The notes under the pieces: generated by a model | The model's database searches: none | What the model saw: only the letters and a program-made list of their open reading frames with translations | Told to the model about the DNA's origin: nothing | Made by a program: the position numbers and the translations under genes | Assembly: GCF_004137355.1 (NCBI RefSeq) | Contig: NZ_SDVB01000253.1 | Coordinates: 62,001 to 126,000, forward strand | Length of the DNA stretch: 64,000 bases | Direction of reading: 5' to 3' | Source: Ciceribacter ferrooxidans | GTDB taxonomy: Bacteria > Pseudomonadota > Alphaproteobacteria > Rhizobiales > Rhizobiaceae | Shown: piece after piece, positions 16,530 through 25,324 of the stretch | How positions within the stretch are numbered: position 1 is the stretch's first letter | Layout of the letters: each line of letters begins with the position of its first letter

Positions 16530-17237
16530 ATGAACAAGACAATTGCAGACCTGGCCGAGGCCGTTGCCGAAATCGGTGACGGCGCCACCGTGATGATTGG
16601 CGGCTTCGGGGGCTCCGGTGCACCGATCGAGTTGATCCACGCGCTGATCGACAAGCGCCCGAAGGAACTGACGGTCATCAACAACAATGCCGGCAACGGT
16701 CGCATCGGCATTGCGGCCATGATTGATGCGGGCATGGTGCGAAAGATGATCTGTTCTTTTCCGCGCTCGTCCGATCCCCGCGCGTTCACGGAAAAGTACC
16801 TCGCCGGTGAAATCGAACTCGAACTGGTGCCGCAGGGTACGCTTGCCGAACGCGTCCGCGCCGGCGGTGCCGGCATTCCGGCCTTTTATACGCCGACAGC
16901 CTACGGTACCGAACTCGCGGAAGGAAAACCCGTCGCCGAATTCGACGGTCGGTGCTATGTCCAGGAACGCTGGCTCAAGGCCGATTTCGCGCTCGTCAAG
17001 GCAGAACTCGGCGACACGCACGGCAACCTCACCTACAACAAGGCCGGCCGCAACTTCAATCCGTTGATGTGCATGGCGGCGGCAAGAACGATCGCGCAGG
17101 TCTCTAGGATCGTGCCCGCCGGAGGCATCGATCCCGAACATGTCGTCACACCCGGCATCTTCGTGGACGCCCTCGTCGAGGTCATTGATCCGCAGCAGGA
17201 AGAAGTGCTCATACGAGCCGGAGTGGCCTACGCATGA
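16530..17237 (+). CDS. pcaI: 3-oxoadipate CoA-transferase subunit A
   Basis: A 235-residue alpha subunit of the class I CoA-transferase that moves CoA from succinyl-CoA to 3-oxoadipate. The CoA-binding loop MIGGFGGSGAPIELIHAL lies at about 22-39, and the family segment NNAGNGRIGIAAMIDAGMV follows. GGAAGGGG lies before ATG 16530. The next gene starts inside its stop codon (ATGA). In S. meliloti the pcaIJF genes form a separate PcaR-controlled unit; here they follow pcaDCHG on the same strand, and no pcaR is visible in the window. Confidence 0.94.
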   Translation: MNKTIADLAEAVAEIGDGATVMIGGFGGSGAPIELIHALIDKRPKELTVINNNAGNGRIGIAAMIDAGMVRKMICSFPRSSDPRAFTEKYLAGEIELELVPQGTLAERVRAGGAGIPAFYTPTAYGTELAEGKPVAEFDGRCYVQERWLKADFALVKAELGDTHGNLTYNKAGRNFNPLMCMAAARTIAQVSRIVPAGGIDPEHVVTPGIFVDALVEVIDPQQEEVLIRAGVAYA

Positions 17238-17923
17238 CGACCGTTGCGCGCGAAGAGGAAAAACTCTCCAACGCCCAGATCGCCTGGCGCGCCGCCCAGG
17301 ACATCGCCGATGGCGCCTATGTCAATCTCGGGATCGGCTTTCCCGAGATGGTCGCCCGCTATCAGCCTGAGGGCAGAGAAGCCATTTTCCACACGGAAAA
17401 CGGCATCCTGAATTTCGGCGAGCCGCCACCGGAAGGCGAGGAGGACTGGGACCTCATCAATGCCGGCAAGAAGGCGGTGACCGTGAAGCCTGGAGCATCC
17501 TTCTTCCACCATGCCGACAGCTTCGCCATGGTGCGCGGCGGACATCTGGACGTCGCCATTCTCGGCGCCTACCAGGTTGCCCAGAATGGCGACCTGGCAA
17601 ATTGGCGGGTCGGGTCGAAGGGCGTGCCGGCGGTGGGCGGAGCCATGGATCTCGTGCACGGCGCGAAGCAGGTCTTCGTAATCACCGAGCACGTTACCAG
17701 GGATGGCCAGCCGAAACTCGTCGAGCGCTGCACGTTTCCGCTGACCGGCGTCGGCTGCATCACCCGCGTCTATACGAGCCATGCGGTCATCGACATCGTC
17801 GGCGGCAGGTTCGTGGTGCGGGAAAAAGTGGCGGCCATGACCATGGACGAACTCCAGGCCATGACCGGCGCGAAACTCCATATTGACGGCCCGGTAGCCG
17901 ACCTCGTCGTGCCGGCACTTTAA
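17234..17923 (+). CDS. pcaJ: 3-oxoadipate CoA-transferase subunit B
   Basis: A 229-residue beta subunit partnering PcaI. It carries the catalytic glutamate in HTENGILNFG (near residue 56), which forms the thioester with CoA, and the GIGFPEMVARY motif near the N-terminus. The stretch VMDLVHGAKQVFVITEHVTR, in its family form, is also present. It overlaps pcaI by four bases and is followed ten bases later by pcaF, consistent with one transcription unit. Confidence 0.95.
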   Translation: MTTVAREEEKLSNAQIAWRAAQDIADGAYVNLGIGFPEMVARYQPEGREAIFHTENGILNFGEPPPEGEEDWDLINAGKKAVTVKPGASFFHHADSFAMVRGGHLDVAILGAYQVAQNGDLANWRVGSKGVPAVGGAMDLVHGAKQVFVITEHVTRDGQPKLVERCTFPLTGVGCITRVYTSHAVIDIVGGRFVVREKVAAMTMDELQAMTGAKLHIDGPVADLVVPAL

Positions 17924-17933
17924 GGACTTCATC

Positions 17934-19139
17934 ATGACCGACGCCTTTATCTGCGACTATATCCGGACGCCTATCGGCCGCTTCGGCGGGGCCTTGTCGG
18001 CGGTCCGGGCCGATGATCTGGGTGCCGTGCCGCTGCAGGCGCTGATGGAGCGGCACGCCTCGGTCGATTGGGAGGCCGTCGACGACGTGATCCTCGGCTG
18101 TGCCAATCAGGCCGGCGAGGACAATCGCAACGTGGCACGCATGTCGTTGCTCCTCGCCGGGCTGCCGGTGTCGGTCACCGGCACTACCATCAATCGCTTG
18201 TGCGGTTCGGGCATGGACGCGGTCATTACCGCCGCGCGCGCGATCAAATCGGGCGAGGCGGATCTGATGATCGCCGGCGGTGTGGAGAGCATGAGCCGCG
18301 CGCCCTTCGTCATGCCCAAGGCGGATTCTGCCTTTTCCCGCCATGCGGAGATCCACGACACCACCATCGGATGGAGGTTCGTCAACCCGCTGATGAAACG
18401 TCTGTACGGTGTCGACTCGATGCCCGAAACGGGCGACAATGTCGCCATCGAGTGCGGCGTTACACGGGAGGATCAGGATGCCTTCGCCGTCCGCAGCCAG
18501 GCAAACGCGGCGGCTGCCCAGGCGAGCGGCCGTCTGTCGAAGGAGATCACGGGCGTGAACGTTCCGCAGCGAAAAGGGGAAGATGTGCTCGTCGAGCGTG
18601 ACGAGCATCCGCGCGAGACGAGCCTGGAAGCGCTCGCGCGGCTGAAGCCCGTCAACCAATTGAATCAAGCCACCGTCACGGCGGGGAACGCTTCAGGCGT
18701 CAATGATGGTGCCGCGGCTCTGATTATCGCCTCGGAGAAGGCGGCCAGACTGCATGGCCTGACGCCGGTCGCCCGCATCCTGGGCGGGGCGACGGCCGGT
18801 GTGCCACCGCGTGTCATGGGCATCGGCCCTGCGCCCGCGTCGCAGAACTTGATGAGTCGCCTCGGAATGAAGATTGAGCAGTTCGACGTCATCGAACTCA
18901 ACGAAGCCTTCGCAAGCCAGGCGCTTGCGACGCTTCGCCAGCTTGGCCTCCCGGACGACGACCCGCGGGTCAACCGCAATGGTGGGGCAATCGCGCTCGG
19001 ACATCCGCTCGGCATGTCCGGCGCCCGCATTACCGGGACGGCGGCTCTCGAGCTCGCTTTGTCCGGCGGTCGCTACGCTCTTTCGGCGATGTGCATCGGG
19101 GTCGGCCAAGGCATCGCGATCGCTCTGGAGCGCGTATAG
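17934..19139 (+). CDS. pcaF: 3-oxoadipyl-CoA thiolase
   Basis: A 401-residue thiolase that cleaves 3-oxoadipyl-CoA to succinyl-CoA and acetyl-CoA, the last step of the pathway. The nucleophilic Cys is in NRLCGSGMDAV (near 90), the His in NGGAIALGHPLGMSGAR (near 357) and the second Cys in AMCIGVGQG near the end, so all catalytic parts are intact. The N-terminus AFICDYIRTPIGRFGG is characteristic of PcaF. pcaB begins three bases after the stop. Confidence 0.95.
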   Translation: MTDAFICDYIRTPIGRFGGALSAVRADDLGAVPLQALMERHASVDWEAVDDVILGCANQAGEDNRNVARMSLLLAGLPVSVTGTTINRLCGSGMDAVITAARAIKSGEADLMIAGGVESMSRAPFVMPKADSAFSRHAEIHDTTIGWRFVNPLMKRLYGVDSMPETGDNVAIECGVTREDQDAFAVRSQANAAAAQASGRLSKEITGVNVPQRKGEDVLVERDEHPRETSLEALARLKPVNQLNQATVTAGNASGVNDGAAALIIASEKAARLHGLTPVARILGGATAGVPPRVMGIGPAPASQNLMSRLGMKIEQFDVIELNEAFASQALATLRQLGLPDDDPRVNRNGGAIALGHPLGMSGARITGTAALELALSGGRYALSAMCIGVGQGIAIALERV

Positions 19140-19141
19140 TA

Positions 19142-20197
19142 ATGCTCACCGGACTCGCATTCTTCAACGGTCTCCTGGGTGACGGCGAAATCGCCAACCT
19201 GTTGGATACCGGCGCGGACGTGCGTGCCATGCTGCGTTTCGAAGCGGCGCTTGCGCGGGCTCAGGCGGCAGCGGGTATGGTCGATGAGAAGGCCGCTGCG
19301 GCGATCGAGTCGGTCTGCAGACGTTTCGTTCCGGACATGGAAGCACTGACCAGCGCGACGGCACGCGATGGCGTCGTCGTCCCCGAGCTGGTCCGCCAGC
19401 TGCGCCATGCTGTTGGCGAGCCGCATGACAGGTTCATCCATCTCGGTGCCACCAGTCAGGACGTCATCGATACCGCTGCGGCACTGAGACTTGCTTCCGT
19501 TCTCGATGTTTTTGATAGCCGGCTAACAAGCGTGCTCTCGCAGCTCGATGTGCTTGAGTTGCGCTTCGGCGGAAACCGTCTCCTGGCGCGAACGCGTATG
19601 CAGGCGGCGGTGTCGATCACGGTTGGCGACCGGCTGAGAGCATGGAAGAGCCCCTTGCAGCATCTGGCAGTAGAACTACCGCACCAGCGTGAACGGCTCC
19701 TGATTCTGACGCTCGCCGGAGCGGCGGGGACGTCGGAGAAGTTCGGCGACAAGATTTTCCCCGTGCGGCAGTCGATGGCGCGCGATCTCGGTCTCTTCTT
19801 GCCCGATTACGTGCCGCATACGGACAGGGGGCGGGTTGCGGATTTTGCCGGCTTCCTGTCGCGTCTCAGTGGCGCTTTTGGAAAGATCGGACAGGATCTG
19901 GCGCTCATGGTCCAGAACGGCATTGATGCGGCGGAGATTTCGGGAGGCGGCGGTTCGTCCGCCATGCCGCACAAGCAGAACCCCGTAATGGCCGAGATAC
20001 TCGTCGCACTTGCCCGCTACAATGCGACCCTGCTCGCCGGTGTTCATCAAGCGCTCGTGCATGAACAGGAACGGTCGGGCAGCGCCTGGACGCTGGAATG
20101 GCTGCTTATGCCGCAGATGATCGAAGCGTCGGGCCTTTCGCTCCGTCACGGGAGTGCCTTGCTTTCGTCGGTCGAGCGGTTCGGAGATCCCGCCTGA
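19142..20197 (+). CDS. pcaB: 3-carboxy-cis,cis-muconate cycloisomerase
   Basis: A 351-residue member of the fumarase/aspartase superfamily that converts 3-carboxy-cis,cis-muconate to 4-carboxymuconolactone. The superfamily signature GGGGSSAMPHKQNP lies near 277-290, and HLGATSQDVIDTA near 98. It is about 100 residues shorter than the pseudomonad enzyme because the C-terminal domain is reduced, a form I recall from other rhizobia. ATG 19142 was chosen because it follows the pcaF stop directly; the longer in-frame reading lies inside pcaF. Its stop lies three bases from the convergent phnN end, and no terminator is visible between them. Confidence 0.92.
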   Translation: MLTGLAFFNGLLGDGEIANLLDTGADVRAMLRFEAALARAQAAAGMVDEKAAAAIESVCRRFVPDMEALTSATARDGVVVPELVRQLRHAVGEPHDRFIHLGATSQDVIDTAAALRLASVLDVFDSRLTSVLSQLDVLELRFGGNRLLARTRMQAAVSITVGDRLRAWKSPLQHLAVELPHQRERLLILTLAGAAGTSEKFGDKIFPVRQSMARDLGLFLPDYVPHTDRGRVADFAGFLSRLSGAFGKIGQDLALMVQNGIDAAEISGGGGSSAMPHKQNPVMAEILVALARYNATLLAGVHQALVHEQERSGSAWTLEWLLMPQMIEASGLSLRHGSALLSSVERFGDPA

Positions 20198-20200
20198 ACG

Positions 20201-20806
20201 TCAGGCGACGCCGGTGGGCTCCGAAAGCAGATCCACGAGCACGTCTGTCAGTCGCTCCCCCGCATCGGCGAGAGCGCCGCTGTTGTCGATTGTCACGGTT
20301 CGAAAACCCTCTGGAATTGCCAGCGAGCCTCGCTCCAGCCGTTTGCTGACATCGGCCTCTGTCTCCCTGCCGCGCTGCTGCAGGCGGTGTGCGAGAATAT
20401 CCGTTCTCGCGACGACGTTCACGACGAGCAATCGCGGAAAAACCTCGGCGAAGTCGTTGAGAGCCGAGCGGGAGCCGTTGGCAACGATCACATGCCCGCG
20501 CGCCAGTTCATCATTGACGGAAGCCGGTATTCCGTAGCGAAGGCCATGGGCGCTCCAGTGAACGGCAAAGCCGCCTTTCTCACGCATGTCCTCGAAGTCC
20601 CCCGTGGCGATCGCAAGGTGGTCTTCGCCGCCGGCATTGCCGTCGCGCGTGATCAGGCGCCGCACGAAGTGGATGTCCGGCCGCGATGCGAGACGCCTTT
20701 GAGCATATGAGATCAGGCTGTCCTTGCCGGCGCCGCTCGGCCCGACGACCGCCACGAACGTGCCTGGAAGTTCACGAACCGAAGGTATGAACGCCCCGCT
20801 TGTCAT
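20201..20806 (-). CDS. phnN: Ribose 1,5-bisphosphate phosphokinase PhnN
   Basis: A 201-residue guanylate-kinase-fold enzyme that phosphorylates ribose 1,5-bisphosphate to PRPP, recycling the sugar moiety left by C-P lyase. The P-loop [13 protein letters not shown] is at about 20-32, and RRLITRD and SAHGLRYGIP follow as in PhnN. The ATG overlaps the phnM stop (TGATG). It is the last gene of the phnCDEE-phnMN unit. A general guanylate kinase is unlikely given the gene context and the conserved PhnN segments. Confidence 0.93.
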   Translation of the reverse strand: MTSGAFIPSVRELPGTFVAVVGPSGAGKDSLISYAQRRLASRPDIHFVRRLITRDGNAGGEDHLAIATGDFEDMREKGGFAVHWSAHGLRYGIPASVNDELARGHVIVANGSRSALNDFAEVFPRLLVVNVVARTDILAHRLQQRGRETEADVSKRLERGSLAIPEGFRTVTIDNSGALADAGERLTDVLVDLLSEPTGVA

Positions 20807-21945
20807 CAGGCGACCCGTCGTCCTTCGCGCCAGACCGCACGCACGACCGGCACTCCGGACCGCCGGCGCACGCGCACCAGATCAGCTCGGAGTCCTTCGG
20901 CAATACGACCGCGGTCAGAAAGTCCGACCGTCTTGGCGGGTGTCGCCGTCACCATGGCGAGCGCCTTCGGGAGAGACAGGTTCGGCAGAGCATCGGCGAG
21001 CACGAAGGGAGCGTGCAACAGGCTGAGCGGCACATAATCTGAGGAGAGGACGTCCAGAACGCCGCGCTCCGCGAGATCGCGGGCGGCAATATTGCCGGAA
21101 TGAGATTTGCCGCGCACGATGTTGGGAGCGCCCATCAGCACACTCATTCCCGCCTTGTGGGATGCTTCGGCCGCGTCGAAGCTCGTCGGGAACTCCGCAA
21201 GCCTGACGCCATAGCCGATCGCTTCGTCCACGTGGTCGAGCGTTGCGTCGTCGTGGCTTGCGATCGTGACGCCGCGTTCGGCGCAGGTCTTGGCCAGAGC
21301 GTTGCGGTGCGGGGCAGCATAGCGCGCGGAGGACTCCTGACGGCGGGCGACGAATTGCGCAAATGCATCCTCCGAGAGGCCACGCTTCTTCTTGTAGTAG
21401 AGCGTGTACTGCTCCATCGTCTGGAACTGGCGCTGCCCCGGCGCATGGTCCATCAACGAGACCAGGCGGACATGTGGGTCGCTCTCGAAGTCTGAGAAGT
21501 GATCCAGGACATCGGGAGCGGACACTTCGCAGCGCAGGTGCAGAAGGTGTTCGGCCCGTAGGCGGTCTTCACGCTCGGCCGTCTGTATGGCGTCTGCCAT
21601 CTCGCGCATCTCGCCTTTGCTGAAGCCACCGTCCTCGTCGGACCCCATGCGCAGGCAATCGAAAACCGTGGTTATGCCGGACGTCACAACCTGAGCGTCG
21701 TGTGCCTGGATCGCCGAGATCTTGTCCCAGCGCACACCCGGCCGCGGTGAGTAGTGGGCCTCCAAGTGGTCGGTGTGCAGTTCGACCAGGCCCGGCAGGA
21801 TATAGTCCCCTTCCATATCTTCGCCGGATGCCGTCGAGCCTTCCGAAAACTCGACAATAAGGCCGTCGCGGACGACGAGCGTGCCGGAGATGATATCGTC
21901 CTCGAGGACAATGCGGGCATTGGTGAATACGGCTTCAGTGGCCAT
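20806..21945 (-). CDS. phnM: Alpha-D-ribose 1-methylphosphonate 5-triphosphate diphosphatase PhnM
   Basis: A 379-residue amidohydrolase-fold enzyme that removes pyrophosphate from ribose 1-alkylphosphonate 5-triphosphate before C-P bond cleavage. Metal-site motifs are HTDHLEAHYSPRPGVRW (near 57), ITTVFDCLRMG, IASHDDATLDH and the late SSDYVPLSLLHAPF. ATG 21945 with AAGGAC upstream was chosen over a longer reading because family similarity begins at this residue. It overlaps phnN by one base and follows the 2H phosphoesterase gene by 19 bases. Confidence 0.95.
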   Translation of the reverse strand: MATEAVFTNARIVLEDDIISGTLVVRDGLIVEFSEGSTASGEDMEGDYILPGLVELHTDHLEAHYSPRPGVRWDKISAIQAHDAQVVTSGITTVFDCLRMGSDEDGGFSKGEMREMADAIQTAEREDRLRAEHLLHLRCEVSAPDVLDHFSDFESDPHVRLVSLMDHAPGQRQFQTMEQYTLYYKKKRGLSEDAFAQFVARRQESSARYAAPHRNALAKTCAERGVTIASHDDATLDHVDEAIGYGVRLAEFPTSFDAAEASHKAGMSVLMGAPNIVRGKSHSGNIAARDLAERGVLDVLSSDYVPLSLLHAPFVLADALPNLSLPKALAMVTATPAKTVGLSDRGRIAEGLRADLVRVRRRSGVPVVRAVWREGRRVA

Positions 21946-21964
21946 CGGTCGGTTGTCCTTTCGA

Positions 21965-22654
21965 TCAGGCGCCAGACAGAGGCAGCCAGGAATGAATGGT
22001 GAAGGGCGTTCCGCGCTCTTTTTCGACGTAGAGCGCAAGGCCGGAAATGCCGAGTGGACGACCGACGAAATCGGCGAAGCGACCATTGAGAAGGTCACGC
22101 ATGGCCGCCGCCCGTTCTGCCTTGACGGGCCCGGTCAGCGTCATGTGGAAGCGGAACTCGTCCATGACGTAGGGGTAGCCCCAGCGAACCAGATTGGCGC
22201 GTTGGGTTTCACTCAATGTTTCGGGTTTGCGCCGCGCCACATCCCCGTCGCTCAACGGTGCCCGATAAGGCTCGAAGGCCTCGACGATCTCGGCTGCAAA
22301 TGCCTGCAGCGGCGTGAATGGCTGCTCCGGAACGAGTGCAAAGAAGTGGCCGAGTTGCCCGATCACGACCGAGGGGATCGTGAAGGACGATGTCTTCCCG
22401 CAGAAGCGCCCCACGGCGTCGACGAACTCGCCTTCGCGGCAGTCCGCAGCAAGAGAGAAAGGAGCCTTCATCGTCGCATGGAAACCGTAACGCTGCGGGT
22501 CTGCGGTGAGGTCGGCCAGTTCCTCATAGCTGAAACCGTCGGTAGGGGAGATCGGCAAAGTCTTCCCGCTGAATGGATCACGACCGAGCCAGTGCGCTGC
22601 TGCCCGCGACAGCGGGTCATGCTCGGGTGGCGTGAAGTAGAGCGCGTAACGCAA
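21965..22654 (-). CDS. DUF1045 phosphonate-operon protein, 2H phosphoesterase superfamily
   Basis: A 229-residue DUF1045 protein, a family found mainly in C-P lyase operons. Two HxT motifs, HAT at 59-61 (GFHATMKAPF) and HMT at 170-172 (FHMTLTGPV), mark it as a 2H phosphoesterase, a fold that opens cyclic phosphates. The start is TTG at 22654 (reading LRYALYFTPP): GGAAGGA lies eight bases upstream and the family starts at this residue, whereas the longer reading has no ribosome binding site. It sits directly before phnM. No phnP is present in the window, so it may open 5-phosphoribosyl 1,2-cyclic phosphate in place of PhnP; that is inference. Confidence 0.88.
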   Translation of the reverse strand: MRYALYFTPPEHDPLSRAAAHWLGRDPFSGKTLPISPTDGFSYEELADLTADPQRYGFHATMKAPFSLAADCREGEFVDAVGRFCGKTSSFTIPSVVIGQLGHFFALVPEQPFTPLQAFAAEIVEAFEPYRAPLSDGDVARRKPETLSETQRANLVRWGYPYVMDEFRFHMTLTGPVKAERAAAMRDLLNGRFADFVGRPLGISGLALYVEKERGTPFTIHSWLPLSGA

Positions 22655-22763
22655 AGACTGATTCCTTCCAGTTGCAGTGGCTGCAAGAATGACGCGAGCG
22701 CTGCGGCATTTGCAGGGCAACGTTGCCGATGGCTTTCGACGGCGTTGTAGTGTGTCTCACACG

Positions 22764-24251
22764 CTAGCTCCGTCTGCCGATGAGACGAGAACGCAGGGCA
22801 TTCGAGATCGAGTCGAAGATGAAGACGACGATCAGGATGAGGAGAACCATGTAGCCGACATTCTCCCAGTCCTGGTTAGTCCGCATCGCCTCCCAGAGCT
22901 TGAGGCCGATGCCGCCGGCGCCGACGGCGCCGATGATCGTTGCCGAGCGTGTATTGGATTCCCAGAAGTAGAGCGCCTGAGAGGTGAAGACCGGCAGAAC
23001 CTGCGGCAGGACGCCGAAACGCTGAACAGCCAATGGAGCTGCGCCCACCGACTTCACACCCTCGCGCTGTTTGTCATCGATGTTTTCGAGTGCTTCTGAA
23101 TAGAGTTTTCCGAGCGTTCCGGTATCCGTGAAGAAGATCGCGGAGATACCCGCAAGCGGTCCGGGGCCGAACGCGCGTGTGAAGAACAGCGCCCAGATGA
23201 ACATGTCGACCGAACGCTGGAAGTCGAAGAAGCGCTTGGTGATCTGGTTTACGACGCCGTTGCGTGTGATGTTGCGGGCGGCAACGAACGAGAGTGGAAA
23301 GGCGACGATCGTCGCGAACAGCGTGCCGACAAAGGCCATGACGATCGTCTGCAACAGCTTGGTCCAGACATCGAGATGCTGCCAGGAAGGATTGTAGAGA
23401 AAATTCTCCAGCGCCAGTGAGGCATTGCTGCGAGCGGGGTCCAGCCGCTCCTCCGACACCAGCAATTGGAGCACTTCTCCTGCCGATTTGCCGAAGAAAG
23501 GCGAATCGATATCGAAGAAGAAGTTTTCCCAGCCGAAAAAGCGCTTGTGGATCTTGACGGCGTCGTCGCGGATTTCCGCCCAGCCAGAGAAGCCGAAGGC
23601 GAGCACGATCTTCTCGCCGGGCGCGCGCTGGGTTGCCCAGGCGGGCAGTTCGCCCTCCGCCTGAACGCCGTTGCGGCCGAGCGCGACGGCGAGTTTTTCC
23701 GTCCCGCGATGGACCTCTACATGCTCCGGCAATATATCGATCCGATCAAGGGAGTTCATCGACACGGTCGCATGAGTGACAATCTCTTCGGTATGGGTTT
23801 CGGTCCGAGCCTCGGTCGCCTCCTGCTGGCTGCCTGCATCGCTTGGGGCAACAAAGCTGAACGACGATTTCGGCTTGACCTGTGCTTCGGTTGCCGGAAT
23901 CACGACCGTCCGGGTTACCGTCTTGCGTTCTGCCTGGAGCCAGTCCGGATGCGGGTCAGGGCCGATCGGATCGTAACGCGAGAATTCGATCTGCATCGTT
24001 CCGTCGGCACGGATCGCTATGTCCGGCCGCACCTCGTAGGAGATCCAGTCTGCGAGGTAGGTCGCAGCGATACCCCAATTGGCAGTTCCGAGCACCTGAC
24101 CGATGGAGAAGAACCACCAGCAGAAGACGAAATATAGGGCGACCGCGCCACCGGCCAGCGCTATGCGAAAGCGCGACCAGAATGAGGGGGCGAGAAGCTG
24201 CGGATGGCGAGCAGCGACTGCCTCGAATTCGGAAAGGCTCATCGTTTTCAA
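22764..24251 (-). CDS. phnE: Phosphonate ABC transporter permease with large periplasmic insert
   Basis: A 495-residue permease, one of two PhnE-type subunits here. A first membrane helix (30-50) is followed by a soluble stretch of about 230 residues (roughly 55-285), including a polar, Glu/Thr-rich segment near 140-165. Then comes the normal permease core with several helices and the EAA-like loop ENIDDKQREGVKSVGA. Ordinary PhnE proteins are about 260-290 residues; longer second permeases are known in rhizobia. The start is TTG 24251, with AGGAG six bases upstream; ATG 24242 is too far from that site. It begins 9 bases after the first phnE gene. Confidence 0.88.
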   Translation of the reverse strand: MKTMSLSEFEAVAARHPQLLAPSFWSRFRIALAGGAVALYFVFCWWFFSIGQVLGTANWGIAATYLADWISYEVRPDIAIRADGTMQIEFSRYDPIGPDPHPDWLQAERKTVTRTVVIPATEAQVKPKSSFSFVAPSDAGSQQEATEARTETHTEEIVTHATVSMNSLDRIDILPEHVEVHRGTEKLAVALGRNGVQAEGELPAWATQRAPGEKIVLAFGFSGWAEIRDDAVKIHKRFFGWENFFFDIDSPFFGKSAGEVLQLLVSEERLDPARSNASLALENFLYNPSWQHLDVWTKLLQTIVMAFVGTLFATIVAFPLSFVAARNITRNGVVNQITKRFFDFQRSVDMFIWALFFTRAFGPGPLAGISAIFFTDTGTLGKLYSEALENIDDKQREGVKSVGAAPLAVQRFGVLPQVLPVFTSQALYFWESNTRSATIIGAVGAGGIGLKLWEAMRTNQDWENVGYMVLLILIVVFIFDSISNALRSRLIGRRS

Positions 24252-24260
24252 GGTGCACTC

Positions 24261-25223
24261 CTACATCACGGCCTGGAAGGCCTGATCTCCGACCAGCTTG
24301 CGGCGCAGCCAGGCGGAGAGTTGATCGACCGCGATGATCGTCACAAACAGCAGGAGAACGATCGCCAGCGTCTTCGCCTCGTGCCCACGGCTGATCGAAA
24401 GACGCAGTTGTTCGCCAATGCCGCCGCCGCCGACCGCGCCGATAATGGTCGAAGCACGCACGTTTATTTCGAAGCGCAGCAGGAAATAGCTGACGAAATT
24501 CGGCATCACCTGCGGCACCATACCGAACCAGGCGCGCTCGATCCACGAGGCGCCGACCGCTTTCAGCCCTTCGTCAGGCTTCATGTCCGCGTTTTCGATG
24601 ACCTCGAAGAAGAGCTTGCCGAGCGCCCCGATTGTGTGGATCGAGACCGCGATGATCGCCGGAATCGGACCGAGCGACAGGATCGCCAGAAAGAAGCCTG
24701 CGAGAACAATTTCAGGAAATGCGCGCAACAGCTCCATGAAGCGACGCACGGGAACGCGTATCCACGGACTGGGTGTCATGTTCTTCGCTGCAAGAAACGA
24801 CAGCAGGAAGCCGAGGGCGAAACCGATGATCGTCGACAACAACGCAATGTTCAGGGTTTCCGTCATCTTGTAGACGTACTCGGGTATGTAGAGGCTGTCG
24901 GTGACGTAGTAACGGCCTTCGGGATAATTGTACTTGAGGCTGCCGTCGAAATAGGGCGAGGGAAGGTCCAGCAGCGCGCGCCAGATCTCGAGACCGTCGC
25001 GAGGCATCAGGTCTCCGATGAAATCAAAAAAATGCGGCAGGCGCTCGAAGAACTTGCCCGAATTGGTTTCATTGGCAAACCACAACGAACCCGTCAGTGC
25101 CAGCGCGAGTAACGCGCACGAGAGCATCGTGTAGAAGCGGCGGCCTCTGGCAAGATCGCGCCAGTGGCCTTCGATGAAGGCACCCTTCTCGCTTAGCTCG
25201 GGCTTGTAGGTAGAGGAACTCAT
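24261..25223 (-). CDS. phnE: Phosphonate ABC transporter permease
   Basis: A 320-residue inner-membrane permease of the PhnE/BinPDT family. One N-terminal helix (about 33-50) and a periplasmic segment (LPHFFDFIGDLMPRDG...) precede the core, which carries the conserved loop ENADMKPDEGLKAVGASWIERAWFG that docks on the ATPase PhnC. ATG 25223 is the only sensible start. It follows phnD by about 100 bases containing a strong hairpin, and leads into the second permease gene, so the transporter is probably a PhnE1/PhnE2 heterodimer. Confidence 0.93.
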   Translation of the reverse strand: MSSSTYKPELSEKGAFIEGHWRDLARGRRFYTMLSCALLALALTGSLWFANETNSGKFFERLPHFFDFIGDLMPRDGLEIWRALLDLPSPYFDGSLKYNYPEGRYYVTDSLYIPEYVYKMTETLNIALLSTIIGFALGFLLSFLAAKNMTPSPWIRVPVRRFMELLRAFPEIVLAGFFLAILSLGPIPAIIAVSIHTIGALGKLFFEVIENADMKPDEGLKAVGASWIERAWFGMVPQVMPNFVSYFLLRFEINVRASTIIGAVGGGGIGEQLRLSISRGHEAKTLAIVLLLFVTIIAVDQLSAWLRRKLVGDQAFQAVM

Positions 25224-25273
25224 TGCAGGCGGTCCGCTTCTGGTCGCGTCATCACAGGGGCGTGCGATGACAA

Positions 25274-25308
25274 AGAGTCGCCGGATGCCTCATGCATCCG
25301 GCGACTTT
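25274..25308 (-). terminator. Strong intercistronic hairpin between phnD and phnE
   Basis: GTCGCCGGATGC (25277-25288) pairs perfectly with GCATCCGGCGAC (25294-25305) around a five-base loop, extended by A/T pairs. On the minus strand only a short T-run (TCTTTG) follows. It is likely to act as a partial terminator or an mRNA 3'-end protector so that phnD is made in excess over the permeases. Confidence 0.8.
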
Positions 25309-25324
25309 GTTTCGGATCAGGATG

